In this document: positions 35,440 to 44,891 of the stretch, piece after piece
Layout: each line of letters starts with the position of its first letter
Position numbering within the stretch: position 1 is the first letter of the stretch
Source of the DNA: Phytophthora quininea
Lineage: Eukaryota > Oomycota > Peronosporomycetes > Peronosporales > Peronosporaceae
Assembly: GCA_011947345.1 (NCBI GenBank)
Contig: JAAVTG010000094.1
Location: 62,001 to 126,000 of the forward strand
Direction: 5' to 3'
DNA: 64,000 nt
Translations under genes and position numbers: made by a program
The notes under the pieces: generated by a model
The model's database searches: none
The model's input: the letters and a program-made list of their open reading frames with translations, nothing else
What the model was told of the DNA's origin: nothing

Positions 35440-35550
35440 TCAGATCGCACCGCTTGCACCTTCCGTCGGCGTTGCTCCGAGTAGAGAACTGCCGACGACT
35501 ACGATCGCAAGCGCGTCACTCCGAGAAGCTGGCAGTCCTAAGTTCTCCAT
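35440..35550 (-). pseudogene. N-terminal fragment copy of the 36.8-kb membrane-protein gene
   Basis: The 36-codon frame MENLGLPASRSDALAIVVVG...ATPTEGA aligns with the start of the gene at 36790 (MDKSGLPASRIDALSIVGFG...GTPAQGV), then meets a stop at 35440. It is a partial duplicate about 1.2 kb away on the same strand. No further similarity was seen downstream. Confidence 0.6.
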
Positions 35551-35890
35551 TTTGGGCTTTGGTAGCCGCAATGCGAATTAAAGAATGCTGCATCGTCTAG
35601 AGTGTGGCGGGGCAGCGGAAACTCTACCACCAGAACGAGCTTAGTCTGCAGTACGAGAAGATCAAGTTCAGAAAAGTGTTTGTTTTGACGCCGAGCAAAA
35701 CTAAGTTGAACCGCATGGTGAATCGTACAGGTAAGCTTGGGGCAAGTTCTACAGAGGCACAGCAAGAAGCATAAAGGCTAGCCATTCTACTGCTCCCCGC
35801 CCCATTCGTGGCAAATGTGCATGTATTGTGTTCGAGTCAATGAAGAAAAATGGCACTGAGAGCGACGCCGTGGCGAGAAGGCGCCCCTTT

Positions 35891-36790
35891 CTACTTGATG
35901 AAGTGGTTGAGAATGGCAACACTTTGCTTGAACCATTGGCCCGTCATCCACCAGCTCGCGTCGTGGCCGTTGAAAGTATCCCACGATAAGTCGGCGTCGA
36001 CGAGAAACCAGTACACGCCCATCAAGCACACCTTCACAAAAGCACTCGATCGAGAGAGGACCGCAACAACGTCAGAATGTGAGTGGTGTCCGCCAATAGG
36101 TGCAGCAACCGTGTCAGTAGCCCTCGAATTCTCAACGCTGTCATCAGTCCTGGAGTATTCACCGTTGCCAGCAGCCCTCGGGGTTACCAGCGGTAACGGG
36201 AGGTCGCCTTTGTTGCCTTTATCGCCCCAACAAAACCAATCAATCACCCCTATCAGCACGCCGTCGGAGTTGTCGCGCACCGCCATTATAGCAATCGAAA
36301 CAACCACTGCGAGGAGCCCAGCCACGATCACTGCTGTCCGAACGTAGCCGGAAGAGTGGTTACAGACTGCTATACTCTTGAATTGCGGGTCATCGCAACC
36401 GATCGAGTACATCAAGTACAGCTCGGCTAGACCAAAACCCAGCGTCGCTGTGATCACAACGAGGCCCGCCGTGGCGAAGGCTGGGCGGAATACCTTGCTC
36501 TCGCCCACAGTCGAAAGCAGAGACAGCAATGATAGCGTGCTCGTGGTGATCGTCATGACCAGAAGACCCAGAATGAACAGCCGCAAGTGCCGCTCGACGC
36601 TGTCATCCAGAAAGATATCTCGAAGCGTGAGTACGGTGGCGCCGATGGCGTAGATGTTGGCCGACCCCGTCAGTACAATCGAGTACGTCACTCCTTGTGC
36701 CGGTGTTCCTTCGAGTAGAGAAGTAACAAGGCCAAACCCAACGATGGAGAGCGCGTCGATGCGAGAAGCTGGTAGACCAGACTTGTCCAT
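35891..36790 (-). CDS. multi-pass membrane protein of unknown function
   Basis: 300 residues from MDKSGLPASRIDALS. About six hydrophobic helices are visible, including LFILGLLVMTITTSTLSLLS, AFATAGLVVITATLGFGLA, AVIVAGLLAVVVSIAIMAV and VKVCLMGVYWFLV, with a polar cytosolic loop (PRAAGNGEYSRTDDSVENSR). No recognised family. The frame is open upstream to 37006 (MEKVVAPGG...), but the ATG at 36790 is preferred because the fragment copy at 35550 starts at the equivalent codon. Membrane topology is an inference from hydrophobicity only. Confidence 0.65.
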   Translation of the reverse strand: MDKSGLPASRIDALSIVGFGLVTSLLEGTPAQGVTYSIVLTGSANIYAIGATVLTLRDIFLDDSVERHLRLFILGLLVMTITTSTLSLLSLLSTVGESKVFRPAFATAGLVVITATLGFGLAELYLMYSIGCDDPQFKSIAVCNHSSGYVRTAVIVAGLLAVVVSIAIMAVRDNSDGVLIGVIDWFCWGDKGNKGDLPLPLVTPRAAGNGEYSRTDDSVENSRATDTVAAPIGGHHSHSDVVAVLSRSSAFVKVCLMGVYWFLVDADLSWDTFNGHDASWWMTGQWFKQSVAILNHFIK

Positions 36791-37198
36791 ATTGTCGACA
36801 AAGGAGAGGGCTGAGCACGGTCGTGACGAACGGGATGAAGCGAATTGGGGAATGACAGCGGAGTTTGTACCGAGCAGCAGGCAAACCGTTCCACGAGACC
36901 ATTGCTCAGACGCGGCTTCGAATATAATTGCACCTATTAGTTCTTGCAGTGTGGCAAGCACTCTTCGGCGCAAGGAGATACCGCCAGGAGCCACTACCTT
37001 CTCCAAACTTGTTGCGTTCGTGTCAATCCTGCTACATCTGAAGCGCAGCGCACTTCGTCAATCACCACTTCAACTTAACCTCGTTTCAGTCCTTCTGATT
37101 CGTATAGTCACTAACTCAAGGGAACTGTTCAGCGCTCAACGATGACGTCAAACAATTGACACACTTGACCTGCTCCACCTCCGTACTGCTCCGTCGCC

Positions 37199-37942
37199 AT
37201 GGCCGCCGCCAAGAAGCTCCGGATCTTGTGCATGCACGGATACCGCACCAACGCCAAGATCATGCAGGACCAGACTCGTGGACTGCGGAAAGCGCTGGAG
37301 CCGCACGCCGAGTTCCTCTTCCTGAACGGACCGATCGAAGCTCGCGGACCGTCCGACGATGTGATTGAGAAACTCTACCAGGACGACAAGCCGTTCTACG
37401 AGTGGGGCAGCTTCGTGGACCGAGAGAGGCCGCACGTGCACGACCCGTGCACGCAGGAGATCGTGTACACGGACAACGGTTGGTACCACGACTACGTGGA
37501 TTGGGACACCACCGTCGCCTACATGGACGAGCAGCTGCCGACGCTCGGGCCAATTGACGCCATCGTGGGCTTCTCCCAGGGGGCTCAGATGATGACGGCG
37601 CTGACGATGTGGTACCTGCAGAAGCAGAATATTCGCTGGTGGAAGTGCTGCGTCTGTGTGTGCGGCCCGCGAGTGCGCGGAGCAGCGCTGCGTCCGCTGT
37701 TTGAACTTCCTGACAGAACACCTCGACTGGTGCCGTTCCCGTCGATCCACATCATCGGCAAGACGGACAAGTGGCGCCAACCCAGCTACGACATGGTGGA
37801 CATGTACGAGGACCATCCGGAAGGCGCCGCTCGAGACAAGTTTGTGTTCGAACACGACACTGGCCATCGCTTCCCTTCTGGCGAGCGGCACGAGAAACTT
37901 TACGAGGATATCGCGCAGATTATCCGACAGCATTGCAAGTAG
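37199..37942 (+). CDS. FSH1-family serine hydrolase, copy 1
   Basis: 247 residues, intronless. FSH1 hallmarks: KLRILCMHGYRTNAKIMQDQ, FLNGPIEARGPSDDV, PFYEWG, the nucleophile elbow VGFSQGAQMMTALTMWYL, the acid IHIIGKTDKW and the catalytic histidine FEHDTGHRFPS. Expected triad is Ser-Asp-His of an alpha/beta hydrolase (FSH1/OVCA2 family); substrates in this family are short-chain esters and remain poorly defined. First of five tandem same-strand copies. Start ATG is in a CGCCATGG context. Confidence 0.9.
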   Translation: MAAAKKLRILCMHGYRTNAKIMQDQTRGLRKALEPHAEFLFLNGPIEARGPSDDVIEKLYQDDKPFYEWGSFVDRERPHVHDPCTQEIVYTDNGWYHDYVDWDTTVAYMDEQLPTLGPIDAIVGFSQGAQMMTALTMWYLQKQNIRWWKCCVCVCGPRVRGAALRPLFELPDRTPRLVPFPSIHIIGKTDKWRQPSYDMVDMYEDHPEGAARDKFVFEHDTGHRFPSGERHEKLYEDIAQIIRQHCK

Positions 37943-38058
37943 AGCTGGTAGCTAAGACCAAAGCACTGTTGTGAAGATGGTGATGCTTCACTGTTGTTGA
38001 AGACCCTTGCGAATCCGCCCCCTCACTTCGTCATCGTCTTCGTGGCAGCTGAGGCGCG

Positions 38059-38775
38059 ATGGCCCTGTCCAAGAAGCTCCGTATCCTCTGCTTGCACGGA
38101 TACCGCACCAATGTCAAGGTCATGCAGGACCAGACCCAAGCTCTACGAAGCGTGATGGATCCTTACGCCGAGTTCGTATTCGCCACCGCCCCTTTCGAAG
38201 CGCGAGGACCTTCAGACGAAGTCATCGAGCGGCTGTACAACCAGGACGCGCCGTTCTACGAGTGGGGCCACGTCACCAAGCTCGAGCGCCAACCGGACGG
38301 CAGCGACCACGGCTGGTATCACCAGTACGTCGGATTCGATCGGGTGGTCGAGCACGTCGACAAGCAGCTACAAGAGCACGGACCGTTCGACGCAGCCATC
38401 GGCTTCTCGCAGGGCGGTCAGATGCTCACGGCGCTGTCCATGTATTACCTCCACCATCGCAACGAGCAGTACTGGAAGTGCAACGTCATTTGCTCCGGTA
38501 CTCGAGTGCGAGACGTGGGGCTGCGTCCGTTGTTTGAAAACGCCGACGGGTCTCCCAACCGCGTGCCGATCCCGTCCATCCACCTCATCGGCAAGAAGGA
38601 CCAGTACTACGAAACCTGTTGCGAACACGCCGAGCTGTACGCAGACCAGCCACCAGGCTCCGACCTCCGCAAGTTTGTGTTCGAGCACGACAGCGGCCAC
38701 CGATTCCCGTCCGCGAAACATTATCCAGAGCTGTACAGCCAGATCTCCAGCATAATCCTTCAGCACTGTCAATGA
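38059..38775 (+). CDS. FSH1-family serine hydrolase, copy 2
   Basis: 238 residues, starts MALSKKLRILCLHGYRTNVK. Nucleophile elbow IGFSQGGQMLTALSMYYL, acid IHLIGKKDQYY, histidine FEHDSGHRFPS. The most compact member, with the shortest insert between PFYEWG and the helix before the elbow. Closest to copy 1 by eye (both have RTN-K-MQDQT and a C-terminal QHC motif). Intronless, 117 bp after copy 1. Confidence 0.9.
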   Translation: MALSKKLRILCLHGYRTNVKVMQDQTQALRSVMDPYAEFVFATAPFEARGPSDEVIERLYNQDAPFYEWGHVTKLERQPDGSDHGWYHQYVGFDRVVEHVDKQLQEHGPFDAAIGFSQGGQMLTALSMYYLHHRNEQYWKCNVICSGTRVRDVGLRPLFENADGSPNRVPIPSIHLIGKKDQYYETCCEHAELYADQPPGSDLRKFVFEHDSGHRFPSAKHYPELYSQISSIILQHCQ

Positions 38776-38899
38776 CTTCAACTGTAGCAATCATTCGACA
38801 TCTTTTTTCGTATACAAGTTTACGAACAATTATATATCTTTGTTGCATACGTCAAACAAAAGTCGACGAGCTCCGAAAAACTTCAGTCGACAAGTCACG

Positions 38900-39676
38900 A
38901 TGACACGCCCGAAGCTCCGCGTGCTGTGTCTGCACGGCTTCCGCACCAACCGCCAGGTGATGGAGAGCCAAACGCAAGGATTGCGAGACGCATTGGGCCC
39001 TGACGCCGAGTTTGTGTTCCTCAACGCCCCATTTGAAGCTCGCGGCCCCACCGATGCGATCATCGACAAGCTGTTTGGGGACACGGCCCCATTCTACGAG
39101 TGGTGGGAAGCTCGGTCCTTAGAGAAGGAGGAGCGAGACGTGATCGAAGGCGAGGAAGGCGTTCCAAGCGGCACCACCAAGCGGTGGTGTCTCGAGTTCA
39201 CCGACATCGACCAGAGCTTCGAGTACATGGACGAGCAGCTCAAGCGGCTCGGGGACTTCGATCTGGCCGTGGGGTTCAGTCAGGGCTCCATTATGTTGAC
39301 ATTGTTATCCATGTGGTACCTTCGCAAAGCCAACAAACGCTGGTGGAAGCTCCTGCTGTGTGTCTGTGGCGTGAACCCGCAAGGAATCAACATCCGAGAA
39401 CTGTTCGAGACTTACGACGGAGAGAAGCTGCTGGTGCCGTTCCCGTCTATCCACGTAGCTGGCAAGAAAGACTCGTTGTACAAGCAGTCGCTACGACTCA
39501 TGGAGATGTACGAGGAGGATGTCAAGGGCAGTCCCATGAAGAGACTTCTGCTGGAACACGACGGCGGCCACAAATTCCCCACTCCAGCCCGACACAAAGA
39601 GTTTTATGACCTTTTGGCCAGGACGATCTGGCAGTTCTTTGAGGACACACGTCAGAGCTCAACCGCGAGGTTGTAG
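38900..39676 (+). CDS. FSH1-family serine hydrolase, copy 3
   Basis: 258 residues from MTRPKLRVLCLHGFRTNRQ. Elbow VGFSQGSIMLTLLSMWYL, acid IHVAGKKDSLY, histidine LEHDGGHKFPT. The insert after PFYEWW is charged (EKEERDVIEGEEGVPSG), suggesting a different lid. The frame is open further upstream to 38840, but the ATG at 38900 aligns with the other copies. Intact. Confidence 0.9.
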   Translation: MTRPKLRVLCLHGFRTNRQVMESQTQGLRDALGPDAEFVFLNAPFEARGPTDAIIDKLFGDTAPFYEWWEARSLEKEERDVIEGEEGVPSGTTKRWCLEFTDIDQSFEYMDEQLKRLGDFDLAVGFSQGSIMLTLLSMWYLRKANKRWWKLLLCVCGVNPQGINIRELFETYDGEKLLVPFPSIHVAGKKDSLYKQSLRLMEMYEEDVKGSPMKRLLLEHDGGHKFPTPARHKEFYDLLARTIWQFFEDTRQSSTARL

Positions 39677-39818
39677 AGCTAAAACCCCTTAGAAAATGCA
39701 CGTGTTCCGCTTAACGACTTGAGTTGACCCGAGCAATCAATTATCAGGATGACGCGTTGCGTCAACCTTGAAGTATCCGCCAGGAGTTGCTCAGTCGACA
39801 ATTTTCTTCGAGTCCGAC

Positions 39819-40676
39819 ATGACGTCGATCCACAACGGTGACAAGCTTCCAGTCCCTGCTGCTGTGACCCCGCGTGCATTGCAACCGCGCGAGAAGATCC
39901 GCATCTTGTGTCTACATGGCTTCCGCACCAACAAACAAGTGATGGTCGACCAGACGCGAGGCATCCGAGCTGCGTTGGGCAACTCGGCAGAGTTCGTCAT
40001 TCTCAACGGAACGTTCGAAGCCCAAGGACCGAGCGACCCGATGATCGAGAGTGCGTACGCCGACAGTGCCCCGTTCTACGAGTGGTTCGAGAACCAATTG
40101 GCGGACGGGAGTCCGCTGCTCTACAACGACGCCGAGTCGTCCGCCAAAGCGCGACGACAAAGCGGCGCCGATAAAGGAGAAGACCATGCGTGGAGTTTAT
40201 CCTACAAAGGACTGGAGCGGTCCATGGAGAGACTCGACCAAGAGATTCGTCGTCTCGGTCCATTCGACGTCGTCATTGGGTTTTCCCAGGGTGCGGCCTT
40301 GCTGTCGATCATGACGATGTGGTACCTCAAACACACCAACGTGCGTTGGTGGAAGCTCGCGATTTGTGTCGGTGGGGTTGATGTGAGTGCCGTGAACGCC
40401 AAGTCTCTCTTTGTTGATGAGTCTGGTCGCCGGAAACCTGTGCCGCTGCCTTCCATTCATTTGATTGGGAAGACCGACCCGCTTTTCCACGAGTCGCACC
40501 GATTGTCCAAGTCGTGGACGGAAGAATCGGACGGATTCAAGAGGTGGGTGTTTGAACACGACGGTGGGCATAAGTTCCCATCAGTGTCGGCAAATACAGA
40601 GTTCTACGCGAAGCTGGCTCGGGTGATCAAGCAACACTGCGGCAAAGATGGTCAAGTGGCTGTGGCGAGGCTGTAA
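39819..40676 (+). CDS. FSH1-family serine hydrolase, copy 4
   Basis: 285 residues from MTSIHNGDKLPVPAAVTPRAL, with a ~20-residue N-terminal extension relative to copies 1-3. Core motifs are EKIRILCLHGFRTNKQVMVDQ, IGFSQGAALLSIMTMWYLKH, IHLIGKTDPLF and FEHDGGHKFPS. The lid insert is longer still (NQLADGSPLLYNDAESSAKA). Shares the PFYEWFE and VARL C-terminal features with copy 5, indicating a later duplication of this pair. Intact. Confidence 0.9.
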   Translation: MTSIHNGDKLPVPAAVTPRALQPREKIRILCLHGFRTNKQVMVDQTRGIRAALGNSAEFVILNGTFEAQGPSDPMIESAYADSAPFYEWFENQLADGSPLLYNDAESSAKARRQSGADKGEDHAWSLSYKGLERSMERLDQEIRRLGPFDVVIGFSQGAALLSIMTMWYLKHTNVRWWKLAICVGGVDVSAVNAKSLFVDESGRRKPVPLPSIHLIGKTDPLFHESHRLSKSWTEESDGFKRWVFEHDGGHKFPSVSANTEFYAKLARVIKQHCGKDGQVAVARL

Positions 40677-41191
40677 TTGGGAGCCTTTTTCTTCTTTTCG
40701 AAGTCGCACTAGCACTAACGAGGTGGTGGTCTTGCAATTCACCAGACAAAGCGTCCACAGATCGCAGGCAATGCATAAACAACGACCAAGCAATGAACAT
40801 CTCCAGCTGAGCATTCACTACATTTCGTGTGTCACACGGGTTCATGGAGAAAAACTCTTGCCGACGCTCGTTGTTCTTTGTCAATTTCCAGTCCAAGCAA
40901 TAGCAAAACGTGTTTTTATCTGACGTAGACGAATGTTTTCATGACAAGCGGGTCGCCAGTTGCCGTCGATTCGTCTTTCAAGCGTTCCAATGTACTTGTC
41001 AAAAATCGCCGGCCTTGAATATTGGTGTCGTCTGCGACATTGACTGAGGTGACCCGTAAACTCACTAGCTTGTACCAAACCTCCACCGTCATGGAGGAGG
41101 CTGGCCACGACAAATCAACTTGTGTCCTGGTAAAGAAGATGTTTCCTATTGAATCGTCACTTTCGTTTCGACACCCTTCGAGTGAGTCGTC

Positions 41192-42024
41192 ATGGAAGAT
41201 CACCTACCTCGCCCTGCTCATGCGATTCCTCGAGCGCTGGCAGCGTCCGACAAGATCCGCTTTTTGTGTCTCCACGGTCTCCGAACGAACAAGCAGGTGA
41301 TGATCGACCAGACGCGAGGGATCCGAGAGACTTTGGGCGACTCTGCTGAGTTTGTCTTTTTGAACGGAACGTTTGAAGCGAGCGGCCCCATCGACCCCAA
41401 GATCGAGTCTGCATATGCAGACAGCGCGCCATTCTACGAGTGGTTCGAGCCGCACTCGGCCGACGGTCAACCGCTTCCTCAAAGCGACGCCAAGTCGTGG
41501 AGTAAATTCCGTCCGGACGGTACAAGCGAAGACGGACAAGTCCCGACGTGGATTTTGTCGTATGGAGGCATCGAGCAGGCGATGGCGAGTCTGGACGAAG
41601 AGATCCGCCGTTTAGGTCCGTTCGACGTTGTCCTCGGGTTCTCGCAGGGGCAGTGCTCTTGTCCGTCTTGACCATGTGGTACCTCAAACACAACAACGTT
41701 CAATGGTGGAAACTTGCGCTCTTCGTCAGTGGCGCCAAAGTCCGCGGTGTGAATGTGCGATCGCTGTTTGAAGACCCCCAAGGTCGGGAATTCCTGGTGC
41801 CTCTCGCTTCTATCCACGTTGTTGGCAAGAAGGACCCACTTCGAGGTGAATCGCGTCTACTGGCGAACTCATACGTTGATGAGATCGACGGATTCAAGAA
41901 GTGGGTCTACGAACACGAAGGAGGTCACAACTTCCCGTCGTGGTCCAAGAACAAGGACTTCTACGCAAAGCTGGGTCGTGTCATCAAGGACCAGTGTCGT
42001 GGTGGTGGAGTGGCCAAACTTTAA
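41192..42024 (+). CDS. FSH1-family serine hydrolase, copy 5 (frame break)
   Basis: Starts MEDHLPRPAHAIPRALAA and follows copy 4 closely (DKIRFLCLHGLRTNKQVMID, PFYEWFEPHSADGQPL). The frame breaks exactly in the nucleophile elbow at GGGG 41647-41650: the codons for GFSQG are present, and one additional base continues the conserved helix (LLSVLTMWYLKHNN) through IHVVGKKDPLR to YEHEGGHNFPS. In the catalytic-His motif the usual Asp is Glu (EHEGGH). With one base restored the frame ends at 42024. Given similar single-base losses all over the window this is probably a sequence error, but it could be a recent lesion. Confidence 0.8.
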
Positions 42025-42129
42025 TTCAACAAGAGATTGACATCAAATGGAGCTACTGCATTCATATGCGTAGGGTTTGTTACTACGGACTGCGTTCTCA
42101 CTGTTCTTCGCCGTAGTAGTCCTTGCAGC

Positions 42130-42494
42130 TTAGGCTGACAGTCCCAGAGCTGTGCAGTTGGGTAGGAAGCTCTCGGCCAGTTCCAACACGTTGATGGACA
42201 CCGTTCCGAAGTCGATGACGCAGTCGGCCGGGTTGAGTGCCAGCAGGTCGGCGATGAGCGAGTAGCAGTCGGGCGTCAGGCACATGAGCAACACTTGGGC
42301 GTCAGTGGGGTAGGCCGTCGGCGGGACGAACGAGTAGCCCGAAGCAGTCTCGCACGAGTCCAAGTATTGGTCGGACGCCAGCGCTAGCAGCTTGGCGGTC
42401 TCGGAAGAAGGACACGTCGTGGTTTCGTCGTAAGCAGCGATGGGGAGGCGAAGCAGGCGGCGGCGGCGGCAGCGGCGATGGCGAAGGTCTTCAT
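42130..42494 (-). CDS. elicitin-like secreted protein (frame break after signal peptide)
   Basis: Starts MKTFAIAAAAAAACFASP, a classic signal peptide. The mature part, in a second frame, has six cysteines with spacings of 19, 23, 4, 14 and 21 residues and the elicitin-type LLMCLTPDCYSLI and NPADC segments. Classical elicitins have C1-C2 and C5-C6 spacings of 23, so this belongs with elicitin-like proteins. Elicitins are extracellular sterol/lipid carriers of oomycetes recognised by plants. The frame break lies at the GGGG run 42442-42445 just after the signal peptide. It is of the same one-base type as in neighbouring genes, so a sequencing cause is likely. Confidence 0.8.
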
Positions 42495-42530
42495 GGTGGT
42501 GGAGAGTTGGGAGCTGGTGGTGGAGCTTGG

Positions 42531-42549
42531 TGGGGAATTGGATAATGAG
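42531..42549 (-). promoter_or_regulatory. Inr-like core promoter of the elicitin-like gene
   Basis: The minus strand reads CTCATTATCCAATTCCCCA, 37-55 bp upstream of the ATG. The block is identical to that of the nitroreductase gene at 44018 over about 22 bp. Confidence 0.6.
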
Positions 42550-44017
42550 TTTCCGGCAGCTCTCGCGATCCGAGGTGGTGCGACTAGATAGCTGATGCCA
42601 AGAAGCGTGGCGAGCACAACGTGAATTGTCTTGAAAACCTCTGTCAGAAGATTCCATCGCGAAGGTAGCACTTGTTGCCGTCGACTTCAACAAGACCTTG
42701 ACTTCAAGATACTCGACGGATAGTTGTGACCGTGACTCAGCGGACCGGTGTTGCTGCCCTTGTGACCACCGTTGCATGTCGTAAAGGCACCTGGATCTGG
42801 TCCAAGCCAAAGTCGTTGAGGAAAGGGGCCACGGCCGTCAAAGCTACCTCAACTTGAGACCGTCTTCCATCCCCACTGGTCCGCAACGGCGGCAAGATCG
42901 TCTGCAGCAACAGACATATTCACGACTTCGAACTTGTCCCCGTTACGTTTTGCTCACTCGATGCAGACGATTGGCGATCTCGACAGCTGCGAGGAACTGC
43001 GTCTGCCCGGTTCTGTCTGGGGTGGACGTGGATGGCATTCACCACAGTAGCGTTCCGGCGTTGCCATCCGGCCCAGACCTTCCCGTCTCATTCCACGGTC
43101 TCAGTACGGCGATCAGCTCAAATCGTGGCAGTCGTTGAACGACTCGTTCGGTGTCCGCAAGGATCGCAGAGTTGTTCGAGGTAAGCTCTTTCACGTTGGT
43201 ATTGCTAGCTTTCCTGCCGTGCGGGAACATCATGGCGAAGGAGACAGCGTGATGGAGTCTTGAATCCCCGTCTTCTTGTCAGCGTTACCGTCTCATTGCT
43301 AGCTGCCCACGCGACTGACTTCTCGACGAAGCGAAGCGCTTCAAGTTCAATCAACATCCGCACCACCGTCGTTGTCATCAACACATTTGGCACCAAGAAG
43401 GAAGCGCGTCCGGAACTGCTGTCTTCACTTTCATATTAGAGAGAGTCGTCGACAGGCATGGGGTTTGCGTGACAGGAGATTTGGGCCGGGACCTTCAGCA
43501 TCTCAACTCGCTATACACAGGTTCTGGTGAGTTACGTGCAGTAACTCATCATGACTGGCGTGGGGCTCGCTCTGCTGGTGAGGAAGATGGCCATCGGCCT
43601 GCGTGAACACCATCATCTTTCCAACTGCTTTCTGCGTTTACACACATGTGTCATGTCCTACATAGCGCCGGATCAAGAGCGAGATACGTTGGAGACCTGC
43701 CCAAACCAGTCGGCTAGAACCAACCACCACGAGAGTCAAAGCTGTTCCAAGCAGAGCCTTTCGAGGCCTTCGTGCATCTCTCCGAGCCAAGTTCGTTCCC
43801 GCTTGGGCTCATCAAAAGCGAAGGACTCCACTGCTCGAATCATGCCATGCGCTTTGTCCACGTCGGTGGCAAATGATTAGCCAAACTGATTGCTGTTATC
43901 CAAATGTCACCATCTTTCCGTCCCAGTAAACGTGTTTTCACTATACAGTCTGCCCGTCTCAGCCAGGGTACGTGGCGTGTCCTATGCGGCAAGTTGCTGC
44001 TTGGACACCTCGACACC
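42550..44017. other. divergent intergenic region, no gene recognised
   Basis: About 1.5 kb between the diverging elicitin-like and nitroreductase genes. Frames up to about 110 codons (e.g. plus strand 43551-43880) lack recognisable domains. Confidence 0.4.
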
Positions 44018-44032
44018 TCATTATCCAATTCC
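44018..44032 (+). promoter_or_regulatory. Inr-like core promoter of the nitroreductase gene
   Basis: TCATTATCCAATTCC, about 16-30 bp upstream of the ATG at 44048, matching the oomycete TCATT-YY-N-CAWTT core. Confidence 0.6.
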
Positions 44033-44047
44033 CCACCACACACCACC

Positions 44048-44838
44048 ATGGCAATCAACGCGAACGACCAGAAGACCATCGGCGCAGCCATCCTGAACGA
44101 GCGCTACTCGTGCAAGGCGTTCCTGTCAGACCCGATCCCGGACGAGACGCTGCGTCAGATCCTCGAGCTCACTCAGGTCCGTCCATTTATGACACAAGCT
44201 CAAACTCTTCTCCATTTCCAACGTTGACATCTCTCTCTATCAACTTCCAGCGCGCTCCGACGGGTTTCAACACGCAGCCTTACGTGGTCATCGTGGCCCG
44301 CAAGCAGGAGGACCGCGAGCGTCTGGCCGAAGCCATGATCACCAACAACGCCCGCAAGGTGCGCGAAGCTCCGGTCGTCGTGGTCTTCGCGGCCGACACG
44401 CAGATCAGCAAGGGCGTGCCGCGTCTGCAGAAGCTGGCGGCCGACAACGGCGCCCCCGCCCCGTTCGTGGAGAGCATGCCGCACCACATCCGTCTCTTCT
44501 CGGGCGAAGGAGTGCCGGCCGACGAGGTGCCGGCTGCTGGCATGCCCTCGAACGTGTCCACCGAGGCCTGGGCCTTCAAGCAGACCACGTTCGCTGCCGC
44601 CAACTTCATGTTTGCTGCTCAGGCCAACGGTCTTGCTACGGGAGCAATGGAGGGCTTCGACCAGATCGGCGTGCGCAAGGCTCTCAACATCCCGGAGCGC
44701 TACGGCATCCCGGTCGTGATCGCTCTCGGACACGAAAACCCTGCGGCCAAGCCAGCCAAGCCGTCCGTGCGTCTGCCGCCTACCGAGGTCTTCTTCGAAG
44801 GCAAGTTCGGCCAGTCGAGTGCCGAGATTTTCCAGTAA
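44048..44838 (+). CDS. nitroreductase-family FMN oxidoreductase
   Basis: Two exons (44048-44176, 44251-44838) give 238 residues. Starts MAINANDQKTIGAAILNERYS. The FMN-binding landmarks of the family are present: N-terminal NERYSCKAF-like segment, RAPTGFNTQPYVVIVAR (phosphate/isoalloxazine loop), the central NF-FAAQANGLATGAMEGFD helix and the C-terminal GIPVVIALGHENP strand. Enzymes of this family reduce quinones or nitro compounds using NAD(P)H. No signal peptide, so cytosolic. The intron is 74 bp. The promoter block is shared with the divergent elicitin-like gene. Confidence 0.9.
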
Positions 44839-44891
44839 AAGCAGATAGAATTTTGAACGAGAAAGCTCTGCCAGAACATTGAGTTTGGTTG

